NCBI GenBank assembly: GCA_037783545.1
Contig: JBBELK010000297.1
Location: forward strand, 1,302,001 to 1,366,000
Origin: Henricia sp. BOLD:AAB3569
Taxonomy: Eukaryota; Echinodermata; Asteroidea; Spinulosida; Echinasteridae
Length of the DNA: 64,000 nt
Direction of reading: 5' to 3'
Part shown: piece after piece, positions 1-10,779 of the stretch
How positions within the stretch are numbered: the stretch's first letter is position 1
How the letters are laid out: every line of letters starts with the position of its first letter
Position numbers and translations under genes: made by a program
Notes under the pieces: model-generated
What the model was told of the DNA's origin: nothing
What the model saw: the letters and a program-made list of their open reading frames with translations, nothing else
The model's database searches: none

Positions 1-127
1 TCGTCAGCAATATGCGCGCGCTAAATTCGTGCCACGAAATACGCAGCTCCATATAGCAAAGGCAGGAAGCTGCGTATTTCGTGGCACGAAATTGGCGCGC
101 GCGCATTGCTGACGAGCCTCTGCCTTT
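1..127. repeat. Hairpin MITE, GCGCGC-loop family, cut by window edge
   Basis: Two inverted arms of about 57 bases (1-57 and 60-116) read CTCGTCAGCAATGCGCGCGC in the intact copies and enclose almost no loop. Two further copies lie at 22780-22916 and 57434-57574, where the element is bounded by TTAAAGGCACAGGCTCG and its complement. It is non-coding and could form a long stem if transcribed. The outermost left bases are missing here because the window begins inside the element. Confidence 0.85.
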
Positions 128-334
128 AACTTTATTGAATAATTTAAATATCAAATATCAAAAGTTGCCCACAACATGACAACTATTCGATGTGGTCTAT
201 ATTTGCACAGACAGGTTTTGAAATGTCTTTATACAAACGAGGAAACGATGCAGTGTAAATATCAGGTATTGGAGATTCAACGTGGCATAGCCTATACAAT
301 GAATACAGAACTGATGACGAATGGGTATTCTTAA

Positions 335-685
335 TAAGCCGATTCTACACTGGCAAACAGGCTTGCAAACTTTTTGTTTGCAAACATCACCAAACATGTA
401 TGTTTGCTGATGTTTTTCTGTGTGCCTACATTGGCAAACAGAAGCAAACTTCTGGAACAATCATGTATAATCACAATTGGCTGGCTCTAATCACATGACC
501 CGAAACTGGTTCCTGATTGGTTCAGAATGTCCAAACACGAGCAAAAACAATTTGGTGAAGTTTGCTGTTGTTTGTTAATGTTTTATGTGCCGTCCACACC
601 TGCAAACTTTTCTGAAAAACATGACAAAACTTAGAGTATTGGTCATGTTTTATGTGAAATGTTTGCCAGTGTAGACGAGGCTTAA
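335..685. mobile_element. MITE with GTCTACACTGGCAAAC ends
   Basis: Terminal inverted repeats: the left begins AAGCCGATTCTACACTGGCAA, the right ends TTGCCAGTGTAGACGAGGCTT. The interior is made of short scattered CAAACATCACCAAACATG-like and inverted pieces. It is a non-autonomous DNA transposon with no coding sequence. The element at 51064-51481 has the same design (tips with a 'tctacac' core followed by a diverged inner palindrome) and may be a distant relative. Confidence 0.75.
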
Positions 686-1252
686 GTCCACTGTGCCATA
701 GAACCATAGAACCAGTACCACATTGGTGGAGGGCGAGGAAAGAACAGCTAAGCCAGCCTGATCCCGATCCCCCACACAACTGGCTATTAAACGGTTTAAT
801 AAGGGCCATTACCCCTGCTTTCTTGTCTGTATTTACCAGCGTTGTTTGATAATAATCAATAATCATCACCTTTTATGTCTATAGTTTTGAGGATATCTGC
901 CCTATCTCCGAAATAAAAACAACAAACAGATGTCATTTATAAATGTCTTGTGATTTCTTACAATTCAAGAAAAAAAGCACCGAAGTGTATGTTTACACAT
1001 TGTTCCGCAAAGACAATGACCAAGAAGTTATCGACTCGGAACCGATGCAAGGACGAAATTAGAAACATACGCGATGACAGTAAAATAATGTCTCGTGTGT
1101 CTATTGCGATTATTTCCATAAATGAATATTTTCAAAATGAAATTCGCGTCTTTACTCAAATTAGGTACCCCTATACAGAAATGGGCAAAACCTGCTATTG
1201 GTGTGTGCATGTCATATATGAAAATGCATTCTTGACAACTCGGAAGGCAAAA

Positions 1253-1377
1253 CATATACCCAGCACGATACGTGGCAACACCCCCTAAAAACTGAAATGA
1301 ATTCATTGGATGTTTGAGACACAATGGGGGAACAATGGTAGGGAGATGCCCTCTGCCACATATCGTGCTGCATATGC
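1253..1377. mobile_element. MITE family B (CACATATCGTGCTG), short copy
   Basis: Terminal inverted repeats ATACCCAGCACGATACGTGG and CCACATATCGTGCTGCATAT. The interior carries the family's GTTTGAGACACAATGGGGGAAC segment. Internally shortened compared with the 188-base copy at 15714-15901. Confidence 0.8.
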
Positions 1378-1610
1378 CAAAACATGGCCATTCGAGGGAT
1401 CTAAAATTAAGTCTAAAAATGAAATACATACTTCACGTAACCTTTAACTTCTTGTGTATTATATTCCCTAATCTTACCAATGGGTATTTGCACAAAGGCA
1501 TCGGGTGTAGCCTACATGTATGACGAACATTGTAAGTGAAACCCAAAATAGAAAGCATAGGGACATTCCAAAACCAAGGAAATAGACTGTATCCAAAAGA
1601 CCGTATCTAA

Positions 1611-1810
1611 TATATGCAGCACGATATGTGGCAGAGGGTATCCCCCCAACCATTGTTCCCCTATTGTGTCTTAAACATCCAAGGAATTTCCAAGGAATTC
1701 CTTTCAGTTTTTAGAGTTTTTTTGTGCGTTAACAAAAGAGAAGAGTGTGTTGAGGTATAGGGGCGTTGGGGGTGGGGGAGTCCCTTTGCCACATATCGTG
1801 CTGGGTATAG
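1611..1810. mobile_element. MITE family B, full-length copy
   Basis: Bounded by TATATGCAGCACGATATGTG and CACATATCGTGCTGGGTATA. The interior has the family landmarks CCATTGTTCCCCTATTGTGT and GTGCGTTAACAAAAGAGAAG. Further pieces: 2050-2190, 9270-9463, 15714-15901 and a degraded one near 30225-30375. Confidence 0.8.
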
Positions 1811-1815
1811 TATCT

Positions 1816-1966
1816 TATAGAGCTTCTGCATCAGCGGCCATGACAGGGGGCAGGTTTTCTTATTTAAATAATGTAACACTAGAACCACAAAGCACCTACT
1901 CATGCATGACACATGGTAACAATGTGACTTCCCCCTGTCATGGCCGCTGTGCAAAGGCTCTATAGC
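1816..1966. mobile_element. MITE family A (GGCCATGACAGGGGGC hairpin)
   Basis: Inverted arms ATAGAGCTTCTGCATCAGCG and CGCTGTGCAAAGGCTCTAT flank CGGCCATGACAGGGGGC on the left and its complement on the right. Related copies at 30375-30518, 30562-30652 (partial), 32380-32528 and a fragment at 33827-33858. It sits directly beside a family-B element, as several copies of these two families do. Confidence 0.8.
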
Positions 1967-2049
1967 CGCCATTTCGTGGGGTCCTTTTGTTACTTAAACC
2001 GTTCAACAATGAAAGCACAATAATGTGCAACCATGCATGTCATCAAGGA

Positions 2050-2190
2050 ACTCCCTACCATTGTTCCCCTATTGTGTCTCAAACATCCAAGGAATTAGGG
2101 GGAAGGGTTGTGCGTTAACAAAAGGGAAGAGTGTTGAGGTATAGGGGCGTTAGGGGGAGTCCCTTGGCCACATATCGTGCTGGGTACGCT
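2050..2190. mobile_element. MITE family B, truncated copy
   Basis: Contains the family segments ATTGTTCCCCTATTGTGTCT, GTGCGTTAACAAAAGGGAAG and the right end CACATATCGTGCTGGGTA. The left terminal repeat is missing. Confidence 0.7.
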
Positions 2191-2787
2191 ATCTTGTAGG
2201 GAAGTTTCTTTGTTCCGTCAGGACATGCATGGCTGCGCATTTTGTGTTGACATTGTTGACAAATTTAAACAACAAAAGCTACCCTACAAGATGGCAGCTG
2301 ATCGATACGGTCTATAAAGTTCACTATAGTAAGTTGGAGAAGGAAATGTACGCCCCCTCCACCACTCCCCAAAAAGAGGAACATCTCTGGCAATATATAC
2401 GGCCGCTAATAACATGTAGATCTTTAGAAATATATATAATACATGTATATCCTTGCAATGACAAAATATGTTTTAATAAATCGTGCATAGTACTTAATAA
2501 AATCATTAACTCGAAAGACCGTATCGAATAGCCATCTTGTAAGGTAACCTTTCAACTATTCATCCTCAGAATGTACAACTATGCATGTCCTCACTGAACA
2601 AACAAACTGCCCCACTAAATGGCGGATATTCAATACGGTCTATTGGATAGTCGATACGTTATTGTGCACAAGTCGAGACAGTATTAAATACATGACCCTC
2701 TTGTGCGAGTCTGAATATGTTGTCACAATAATAAAAAAGAATATTACATCAAATTAATTTACGTTTCGGCGAAAACGCTAATAGATA

Positions 2788-2951
2788 TTAAAGGGAAATT
2801 ATACCCAACAGACAAAAGACCTTGTGCTCAACAAGTACAACTCGTAAATTATTTTAATGGAATTTTAGCGATGCGCCGCGCTATGGGCACCGCCATTTTG
2901 TCCGAATACTGGGCAAAGTATTAAACGTCTTTGCGTACAATTCCCCTTTAA
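2788..2951. mobile_element. MITE with ATTAAAGGGGAATTGTAC ends
   Basis: Left tip ATTAAAGGGAAATTATACCC, right tip GTACAATTCCCCTTTAAT, about 164 bases. No coding potential. Confidence 0.6.
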
Positions 2952-3752
2952 TAATCACTACGCGCCTTACGTACATACATGTACATGGAGCCAAATGACA
3001 AGATCATCTTACGAATACCTTTAACAAAATTAAAGGTGATGTACATAAAAACAATTAGTAGATTGAACATAAAATAACATTCGAGATGACAACTAAGACT
3101 AGAAAAAAACAAAGTATACATGTAGGTAAATGCGTCCGATGATGTTAAAACACAAGTGAACAAAAATCTATTCTCGGAATGCCGAAGGATACAATGTACT
3201 TTGCACATAAAAACAACTGAATACTGCAACCATGCATGGAGGAAGAAACTTTGCCAGCATGAGAACCCCTGTTAATTTCTCCACAACATACCTTCTGATT
3301 ACTAGTCATTGCAATCTGAAGCTACAGTATAGACCAAGTGGCGATGAGGACGAGTTTATAAAAGGGTCAACTTAAACCACCAAAATTTAGCGGATCTTTC
3401 AATAACCCTGCACGCACCCACCCAGCAGGCGCGCCCCGGCGCTGCCCCACCCATTACATGGGGGGGTTGGTCGCATTTTTCACTCCCCAGGGTGGGAATT
3501 TGGAAGCAAAACGTGAACTACACATGTATATGTTTTGCCCCATATAGGTGGGGAGTTTGTCACTAAGGTTTTGCCCTCGCCCTAGGTGTGGGGAGTTTGT
3601 CACCAAGGTTTTGCCCTAGCCCTAGGTGTGGGCATTTTGTCACTTGAAAAGAGACAATCTGTATTACAAAAGCTATAATTAAACAGCGGGGAAAAATTAT
3701 TACTAAATAGTAATTATCATAATACTAAAAAAACAGTAATTTATGAAACAAA

Positions 3753-3864
3753 CAGTGTCGGATCCAGCCTCATTAAAATACAGGAATACAATGGATTTCA
3801 TGGGGCTAACCCCCGCTTTTTCTTTGTATTCCTGTATTTTAATGAGGCTGGATCCGCCACTGAC
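3753..3864. mobile_element. Hairpin MITE (GGATCCAGCCTCATTAAAAT)
   Basis: Near-perfect inverted arms of about 40 bases (GTGTCGGATCCAGCCTCATT on the left, its complement ending GATCCGCCACTGAC on the right) around a loop of about 30 bases. Second copy at 25089-25201. This copy lies 25 bases beyond the stop codon of the LRR receptor gene, so it probably lies within that gene's 3' untranslated region. Confidence 0.8.
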
Positions 3865-3888
3865 AGTATACTGCTGTTTTCGAAATGG

Positions 3889-6015
3889 TTACTGCGTAGA
3901 GTACATGTTTAAGTTTGGTAATGACTTCATCGTCATATATCTATCATCATTTTCGGGTGTTGGCTTCTTGGACGAATCCGAGGGACATCGGTCCGGACGA
4001 CAAGCGGTCAGAGTTTTATCAGGGGGATCGCTTTGGTCAAATTTAGTGAAGTATGTGTGTTGGATTTGTCCCGAAAGACCGGTCAAGGTAGTGGCGTAAT
4101 CATGGGTATCAGTTGGTGGGGGCTGATCGGCAGGAATCACGGCGTAAGTTGGGTCCTCTGACCAACCTTCGTTGATGAAATCGTGGCACGGTGTGTGATG
4201 TGGTATTAGTGGTAGCGGTATGTTAGATTTTGTAGGTTTTGCTGGATGCTTTCGTTTTTTGATGACAATTATGGCTGTAAGTAGGAGTAATATTACCAGT
4301 AGCATGATACCACCAGCTAAGCCAAATAACACACTGTCTGTGCTTCGGGAAGACTGGGGCGTGGGAGTCTTGGTGGTGGTTGCCGGGATTGTGGTGTCTT
4401 GGACCAACGTTCCTCCTGACGAACTGGGACTTAGGGTGGATGTAGCTTGGGGCTCTGATAGAACTTGAAGCATGACTGAACTACGGTCTGCCCCTGCCGT
4501 ATTGGTGACCTCGCACGTATAGAGTCCCTGATTAGAAGGTCCGACGTCGGTTATTACGAGAGAACCGTTACCGGTTAGTACGGTAAACTGTGGATAGGTA
4601 AGATCAGGGTATACCGTGTCGTGCTGGTTTGTGATCCAATAAAGTGTGGTTATCGGATCTGCCTCGATGTAACAGTGCAACATGGTATCTGTACCTATGA
4701 ATGCCGACACACTTGTAGTAGGAATGGTTGCCAGTGGTTTACATGAAAGCTGCTGGGGTTGTATGCTGCTCAGTTCGGTATCCTTCAAGCGCTCTGGGGT
4801 GAGACATTGAGGACTACCCTCAACCCTCCCTGTGTGGTTAGTTTGGAGCCATTTGACAAATTCACGAATATGGCAATCGCAATGGAATGGGTTGCGATAC
4901 AGCCAAAGGTCGACGCCGCGGTTGACGCTATCCATTGCGTCATCTGGTATGATGGTTAAGTTATTATTGTCCAGCCAGAGACGAGAGAGTTGGTCGAGTC
5001 CCACGAACGCCTCCTTGTCGATTGATGAAAGGTTAGTGAAGCCGATGGAAAGAGCTTGTAGGTGCCGATTGCTCCAAAATGCCCGGGCAGGAACCGTAAA
5101 AATAGGGTTGTTTTCAACGTAAAACTCCGTCAAACGTGGAAGCTGAGCCAACGCCGAGACTGGTATCTCGTCTAAGCTGTTGTGGGCGAGGCTGATGTAT
5201 GTAAGGCGAGACGGCGTGTAGAAATCTCCAGCACGGACATTCTGTATTTTGTTGCCGTTTAAACTGAGTGAAATTAGGTTCCGGAGAAGTCGTACCGCTC
5301 GTGGTATCTCTAACAGGTCGTTTCCGTCCAACTCCAACTCTGTTAGATTTGTCAGCCCATTAAAGACCGTGTCAGGTATTGCTATCGGGGTGCTGGTATC
5401 CCCTCGCCTTAAACGGTTTAGTTTGAGACTTTGCAACGATGTCAGATACTCAAATGCGTTTGGGACTTGCAAAACGCTTACGCGGTTCTCAGACAGGTCC
5501 AGACTTCGGACATTTGCCAAGTCGGCTTGAAATTCAGACAGGTCATTGTTTGCCAAATCTAGGCTAAAGAGGAGCGGGACGGTGTCGAAAGCGCCACTCA
5601 GCAAGGACGACAGGCGGTTATTACGGAGCATCAGCTGTTCAAGATTGGTCGCTCCTTCAAACGTGAGGTTGGTAATCAAATTGATGTTGTTGCTCTCCAG
5701 AAACAATCGTTTGAGACTAGTAAGACCTCGAAAAGCACCGTCCTCGATTAGATTGATGCCGTTGTTGTAGAGATAGAGAGTCCTGAGATGAGGCAGTGTG
5801 CTAAAATCGCCGGCTGCCAGCTTGGTTATCTGATTGTACTCTAGCCGTAGGCTGATCGTGTCCGAGGGCAGACCAACTGGGATTGCGGTTAGTTGTGAAT
5901 TAGGACAACGCACGAGTTTACTGATGGTGTTGCAGTTACAAACGGCCGGGCAATCCGCGTGGGTTACGCCCAGCTCAGCAACAAGCAAAAGCACGATCGA
6001 TTGGAGAACGATCAT
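3889..6015 (-). CDS. LRR-Ig single-pass receptor (intronless)
   Basis: One exon encodes a type I membrane receptor. I start at 6015 (Met30 of the 737-codon frame that opens at 6102), because a clean signal peptide begins there (MIVLQSIVLLLVAELGVTHA, then DCPAVCNC). Residues below count from the longer frame. Order: cysteine LRR N-cap (about 50-80), about 12 leucine-rich repeats (80-400), LRR C-cap with FHCDCHIREFVKWL (about 402-455), one Ig-like domain with Cys, TLYW and GLYTCEV (about 470-540), Ser/Thr/Pro stalk, membrane helix (about 594-616) followed by KKRKH, then a tail of about 120 residues. The tail has several tyrosines: DPTYAVI, HDYATTL and, near the end, DRYMTM, a YxxM motif of the kind that binds PI3-kinase p85. 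The architecture is that of AMIGO/LRIT/LRIG-like receptors for adhesion, guidance or immunity. I cannot assign an orthologue. A TATA-like box lies 5'. Confidence 0.9.
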   Translation of the reverse strand: MIVLQSIVLLLVAELGVTHADCPAVCNCNTISKLVRCPNSQLTAIPVGLPSDTISLRLEYNQITKLAAGDFSTLPHLRTLYLYNNGINLIEDGAFRGLTSLKRLFLESNNINLITNLTFEGATNLEQLMLRNNRLSSLLSGAFDTVPLLFSLDLANNDLSEFQADLANVRSLDLSENRVSVLQVPNAFEYLTSLQSLKLNRLRRGDTSTPIAIPDTVFNGLTNLTELELDGNDLLEIPRAVRLLRNLISLSLNGNKIQNVRAGDFYTPSRLTYISLAHNSLDEIPVSALAQLPRLTEFYVENNPIFTVPARAFWSNRHLQALSIGFTNLSSIDKEAFVGLDQLSRLWLDNNNLTIIPDDAMDSVNRGVDLWLYRNPFHCDCHIREFVKWLQTNHTGRVEGSPQCLTPERLKDTELSSIQPQQLSCKPLATIPTTSVSAFIGTDTMLHCYIEADPITTLYWITNQHDTVYPDLTYPQFTVLTGNGSLVITDVGPSNQGLYTCEVTNTAGADRSSVMLQVLSEPQATSTLSPSSSGGTLVQDTTIPATTTKTPTPQSSRSTDSVLFGLAGGIMLLVILLLLTAIIVIKKRKHPAKPTKSNIPLPLIPHHTPCHDFINEGWSEDPTYAVIPADQPPPTDTHDYATTLTGLSGQIQHTYFTKFDQSDPPDKTLTACRPDRCPSDSSKKPTPENDDRYMTMKSLPNLNMYSTQ

Positions 6016-6186
6016 TTTGGAAGAAGTCGTCGATGTTGTTGCTACATCATTCGTCAACTCTGCTGTAAATGAGTACATAATGTATATGAGTGCATAATGC
6101 ATACACCTATATGTAGCGTACTGAGCGTATATGTAGCGTACCGGATGAGGAAGTACGGAACCTAAACCGGCTGATTTGCTGTCTCA

Positions 6187-6195
6187 CTATATAAG
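6187..6195 (-). promoter_or_regulatory. TATA-like box of the LRR-Ig gene
   Basis: Read on the minus strand this is CTTATATAG, about 85 bases before the first ATG of the long frame (6102) and 172 before the preferred ATG (6015). It would place transcription start near 6155-6165. Position and sequence fit, but no start site can be seen directly. Confidence 0.35.
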
Positions 6196-6544
6196 CCAAC
6201 CTTTAACAACTTGTTTATAACGTATCTGATAACAACACCGTTTGAACGGAAATGCAGTCAGCTGCTATACAAACGAAAACAAAGCGGCGACAGATAGTTT
6301 GAAATTAGCAAATCGTTTGTTGATTTATCTATAGTTCCTTGTTTATGAGTTAAACTATGGAGGTCATTGGCGACATCCGAGGTATAAATGGGTAATGTAA
6401 TACAGTGATTAGCGCATGGTAACATTTATTCTGGCCCGTTTCCAGAAGAATATGTAAAATAATCCAAATCGTAAAAAAAGAACAGGAATTTCTATAGTTG
6501 AGGCAACATGTTAGCTGTCATAAACGGGTAATTTAAGATAAGGT

Positions 6545-7150
6545 TCACAATATCAAGCTCTCAACACATTGGAGGAACCTTCCTACATGCATACACAGAA
6601 ATATTGCAAACCAGAAATGGGAAAGTGATTTATCAAGTAACAGACTTTGCTCGTTTTATAGAATTATTAAAACTGATTTATGCCTTGAAAATTATCTTAC
6701 CAAACTAAACAACTCTTGTAAAACAGTGCTTGCCCGTTTTCGAACAGGCAACCATCATCTCCCATATACTGAGACTCGTTATGTACCTAATTCTTCAGTA
6801 GTCAACATTTGCCCATTATGTAATAGACACGTTAACTGTGATGAATTTCATTATGTTCTTGTTTGTCCGTCTCTCACTCACGAAAGATCCACCCTTATCA
6901 AGATATTTTATTGAACTAGACCAAATCCTGACAAACTGGGACTTCTGTTCAATGTATATGCAGCTCAAATCAACTATGTAACTTAGCTAAATTTATTAAG
7001 ATGATTATGTCAAAATTCAATTAATTAACTGTTTATTTGTATGCCTGTAACACACTTTAGTTTATTTTTCATACATGTCTGTAATTTATTGGCTCTCATA
7101 CCCCATTTTGTGGGGTCGAAGAGATGAATAAACAATTCAACCAACAAGAG
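6545..7150 (+). mobile_element. LINE 3' end (5'-truncated non-LTR retrotransposon)
   Basis: The reading frame ending at 6914 gives the C-terminal end of a LINE reverse transcriptase: an LCSFYRIIKTDLCLENYL-like segment, LARFRTGNHHLP, then the Cys/His knuckle ICPLCN...DEFHYVLVCPSL and a stop. About 230 bases of 3' UTR follow, ending in CATACCCCATTTTGTGGGGT and GATGAATAAACAATTCAACC. The C-terminal form fits the jockey/CR1/L2 side of LINEs; the exact clade is not determined. Everything upstream of the terminal domain is missing, as is usual for 5' truncation. Confidence 0.8.
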
Positions 7151-8407
7151 ATAGTTTGCCCATTACAACTTGTTCACAGAAACAATTTCGCTGTATATCG
7201 TAAAACCTTTGCTTTAAAATAAATCTTGGTATAGGAATTGGTACTGTTGTTCTTTCATAGTGCTAATTTCGCCAAGTGTAGAAATGCTTGAAAAGAGCTG
7301 GGACTTTTAACCACAGAAGGTTTAATATAAAAATGACATGTCAGCCATATTAATTTTTGTGATGTTAATTGCAATTAATTTCACTAATGAACAGCTCTGA
7401 GTGTTGATGACCACAGTCGACCATGGTTGAATTAGTGTGAAGCATCTTGTACATGCATCTCTGCTTATGACCGCAAAAACGACCACAGTGTACAAAGCTT
7501 TGGTCGTGGGCTACTATAAGCAAACTAAATGAATAAATCCATACACACAACGAAACAACGATTGCTATTACATGTATACTTGCATACCTTTTCAGCGTCT
7601 TGGCCACTGGTTCTTGACTGTAGTTCTTTTAACAGGTAATTGCGGTTTGTGCGGCCGGCTCCTAAACTCCTGCAGTGTCTTCTGTACAGTCACGGTTTAC
7701 AAAAAAATTCCCCTAAAATGAACAATTCTTTTAAAAAGGAACAAACGGCGCCTTGAGAGCAATATACACAATGCAATACACTGGATTGTCAGTGGTGACG
7801 AAACCGAAAGGGGAGATCCCCTCGGCCTTCCGTTTTCGAACAAAAGCTCGATGTTTGTACATAACAATATAGACATTGCATCATTGTGCAATACGTAGAC
7901 TTACCGTGCATTAGTACAGTACAGGTTAACAATTTCCTTCTGTCCACTCCCCCCGCTAATGTACATTTGGTAAAACTGTAAAGGCGATGCACTTGTAAGT
8001 TGTATAGGCCTAGTTGTTTAAACAAGGAGTTGTAACTTTGCACACTGCAGTTAACTGTACTATCAACGGTAAACTACCACGCAGTAGTAATACGACAGGG
8101 TCAAATCGGGTCAGGTTGCCAAGGAACTGTAAAGATTTGCCCCCAACAGAGACAAAATCGTTCCACGAGACAGGTCAACATTCCGAACGTTTATTCCGAA
8201 CGTTCACTGATCTGTTCTGATTTTTGTATAATCTCCCAAGGGTCATTGCTAAGTTTCAAAATAGAAAATAGGTTGCTGATACATTTCAGTAGAAAAAATA
8301 CCTTAGCTTTATTATTTCCATTTTAATGATTTCTGTATTATTTATATTCTGTATTTTATTAGCTCAGAAATCCACCACTTTAGTAAAATTATACGACGAC
8401 AACTAGC
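7151..8407. other. No gene recognised
   Basis: Short frames here have no recognisable domain, no signal and no flanking splice sites. The sequence is A+T-rich and looks intergenic. Confidence 0.5.
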
Positions 8408-9234
8408 TATGGCGGATTGCAATAAAATCGACTTAGCCACTGGTCTAAAACCTGTCTATAGCCGGCTATCCAACTTAGCCAGTCTCGGCTTAGCCAATGG
8501 TTTAGCCCATTGCAATAAACCAGTCTAACTGAAGTACGGCTGCTCCAAATGCAGCCTGCTATCCTTGCGTGATTTCAAGCCAAACAAACATCCTCACGAA
8601 GCCACTTAATTGATGACGCGTGTGTGATGCAGTTTTTGCAGAGCAACTGACCGCGAAAGTTATTAAATAGCACTTTAAAATGCTCTAATGGGCACAATGT
8701 GCATTTTGTTCGTCGTATTTTATGCCAAATTACGATATATGCAGCGCGGTGTCCAAAAATTATAGCCTGCTCGCCGCGGGCTTACATTTTAAGACTGGTC
8801 TAACTTTAAGACAACGATGTTACAGTAGACGCTGCCGGCCAAGCCTTAGTCTTGTCCCAAGACCGAATGTTTGTTCCCCCTTCCACGCCCCGCCCTACGC
8901 GCTGTACCCACTACCGTTCTAGTTGGTTTTCTCGTTGGCAATGTTGAGAATGTTGGCGTTATTGTCGACGATGTCGTAGATGTTCTCGTCGGCGTTCTTG
9001 TCGACAATTGCGTTGGCGTTCTAGTTGGTGTTCTTGTAGGTTTTGTTGTTGACACTGTTGTTTAGAATGTCGGCGTTGTTGTCGATGTTGTTGAATGGCG
9101 CCCTCTATCAGTAGTGGGTACAGCGCGTAGGGAGGCGGGGCGTGGAAGAGGGAACCAAAATTCGGTCTTGGGACAAGACTAGTTATTAAAGCCCATGGAC
9201 CTGTCTTAGACCGCGTATTGCAATCCGCCCCATA
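8408..9234. mobile_element. Outer transposon with a second element nested inside
   Basis: Outer ends are TATGGCGGATTGCAATA (8408-8424) and its complement TATTGCAATCCGCCCCATA (9216-9234). Lesser inverted pieces follow inwards (TCTAAAACCTG on the left, GACCTGTCTTAGAC on the right). The element at 8848-9180 has been inserted into it. Confidence 0.65.
8848..9180. mobile_element. Foldback element carrying a minisatellite core
   Basis: Inverted arms of about 73-75 bases: left starts AGTCTTGTCCCAAGACCGAA, right ends TTCGGTCTTGGGACAAGACT. Between the arms (about 8925-9095) is a degenerate repeat of GTTGGCGTT and GTTCTTGTC units. Long arms around a short-repeat core is the design of foldback elements. 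The same core motif forms the free-standing minisatellite at 10165-10690. Confidence 0.75.
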
Positions 9235-9269
9235 ATGCAAGTGAGTGGCCTTCTCAAAGATTTTAGAGA

Positions 9270-9390
9270 CACATATGCGGCACGATATGTGACAGAGGGT
9301 ACCCGCCCCTGATATTCCTTTCAGTTTTTAGGGGAGTTTGGTGCGTTAACAAAAGGGAAGAGTGTGTTGATGTATATAGGGGCGTTTAAT

Positions 9391-9428
<38 letters not shown>

Positions 9429-9463
9429 GGAGAGAGAGGGGGGAGTCATCGTGTTGGGTATAT
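9270..9463. mobile_element. MITE family B with a 36-base G run
   Basis: Left end CATATGCGGCACGATATGTG, internal GTGCGTTAACAAAAGGGAAG, right end near CATCGTGTTGGGTATA. A homopolymer of 36 G (9391-9426) replaces the short G tract seen at the same point in other copies, which suggests slippage expansion or assembly uncertainty. Confidence 0.75.
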
Positions 9464-10100
9464 GGAGACAAATCTCCGCACTTTGGAATCATGAAATGAC
9501 AGGTCGGTAGATAACAAAACAAATTTCTGTTTAGAAAGAGTAGGCCTATTCTGGTATAGAAAATACATGGGCTAGACAGACACGATACATTTTCTTTTGG
9601 GTTTTAAAAACTTATTATTATTATTTATTATTATTATTATTGCCGGCATAATACAGAATAGTGTCGTCGACTCTGTGTACGTACGCTCAGTATTTCTGTC
9701 AACTACCGGTAAGTGTGAAGTGCCAAATAATTGAAATAAACCAAACTAAAAACAAAGACTTATATTATTAAAAAAAAATACACTGTATGAAATAATAACA
9801 TATGTTGTGTTTACAAACATGATTTTCGGCTTCTCGTTTGGTGCTTCAAAATAATCCAGGTAGTCATGGCTAAGAATCAGAAATGTCAGACGAAAACTCT
9901 GTCAATTCGTAATCAACCAGACTTTTACATTTACAAAGAATGTTAACTTGTATATTACTAATTAATTTACTGCCCCGAGGTTTGGGCGGACGTTTCTGGG
10001 TTTTGCATGATGCTTATTTCACAGTCTGTAGCGTGTCCAAAAATATTTGGATTGTGCAAACTCAAATTTTGAATTGAAATGGTAGGTCCTTGTATTGGGT
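9464..10100. other. No gene recognised
   Basis: A+T-rich sequence with a TTATTATTATT tract near 9612-9640. I see no coding exon. Confidence 0.5.
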
Positions 10101-10164
10101 CATTATTTAGGGCGTGCCCGTGGTCATTGGCCGGAGTCTGCTGTCCTTCTTGATCGCCGACACC

Positions 10165-10690
10165 CTCGGGGGATTCTCGTGGATGTTGGCGTTCTCGTTG
10201 GCGTTGGCGTTGGCGTTGGCGTTGCCGTTGCCGTTGACGTTCTTGCGTGCGTTGATGTTGGCTTTCTTGTGTGCGTTGATGTTGGCGTTCTTGTAGGCGT
10301 TGATGTTGGCGTTCTTGTATAGCCGTTGATGCTGGCGTTCTAGTAGGCGTTGGTGTTGGCGTTCTTGTAGGCGTTGATGCTGGCGTTCTAGTAGGCGTTG
10401 GTGTTGGCGTTCATGTAGGCGTTGATGCTGGCGTTCTTGTAGGCGTTGATGCTGGCGTTCTTGTAGGCGTTGATGTTGGCGTTTTTGTAGACGTTGTGGT
10501 TGACATTCTTGTTGGTTTTCTCGTTGACGTTGATTTTCTCGTCGGCGTTGTCGTCGGCGTTGTCGTCGGCGTTGTCGTCGGCGTTGTCGTCGGCGCTGCC
10601 GTTGGCGTTCTTGTTTGCGTTGATGTTGGCGTTCTTGCTGGTTTTCTCGTCGGCGTTGTTGTCGGCGCTGCCGTTGGCGTTCTATGCCGC
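10165..10690. repeat. GTTGGCGTTCTTGTAGGC minisatellite
   Basis: About 525 bases built from 6-base (GTTGGC, GTCGTCGGC-type) and 18/24-base units such as GATGTTGGCGTTCTTGTAGG. Because the unit length is a multiple of three, long spurious frames are open on both strands. They encode monotonous Asn-Ala-Asn-Ile or Thr-Pro-Thr strings and are not genes. The motif is shared with the core of the foldback element at 8848-9180. Confidence 0.85.
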
Positions 10691-10779
10691 ATTCACGGTG
10701 GAAGTTCCTAACAATTCCTTGAGTTGGAATGCTTTTATAAAGCAAATCGCATGTACATGAGTTATTTATAACAAGTTTT

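Larger units (their letters stand above)
128..3752. other. Gene-free flank rich in MITEs
   Basis: No open frame in this stretch resembles a protein or has credible splice sites. The short frames are by-products of inverted repeats. Recognised elements at 335-685, 1253-1377, 1611-1810, 1816-1966, 2050-2190 and 2788-2951 are listed separately. The remainder (128-334, 686-1252, 2191-2787, 2952-3752) is A+T-rich sequence in which I see no gene. A short duplicated phrase (TTTTGCCCTAGCCCTAGGTG type) is present at about 3560-3640. Confidence 0.6.

Noticed and set aside
1028-1429. 133-codon minus-strand frame
   Set aside because: Half of it is the complement of a family-B MITE; no domain is visible.
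6016-6102. Upstream ATG at 6102 as start of the LRR-Ig protein
   Set aside because: The extra 29 residues precede a complete signal peptide that begins at Met30. Translation from 6102 is possible but would bury the signal.
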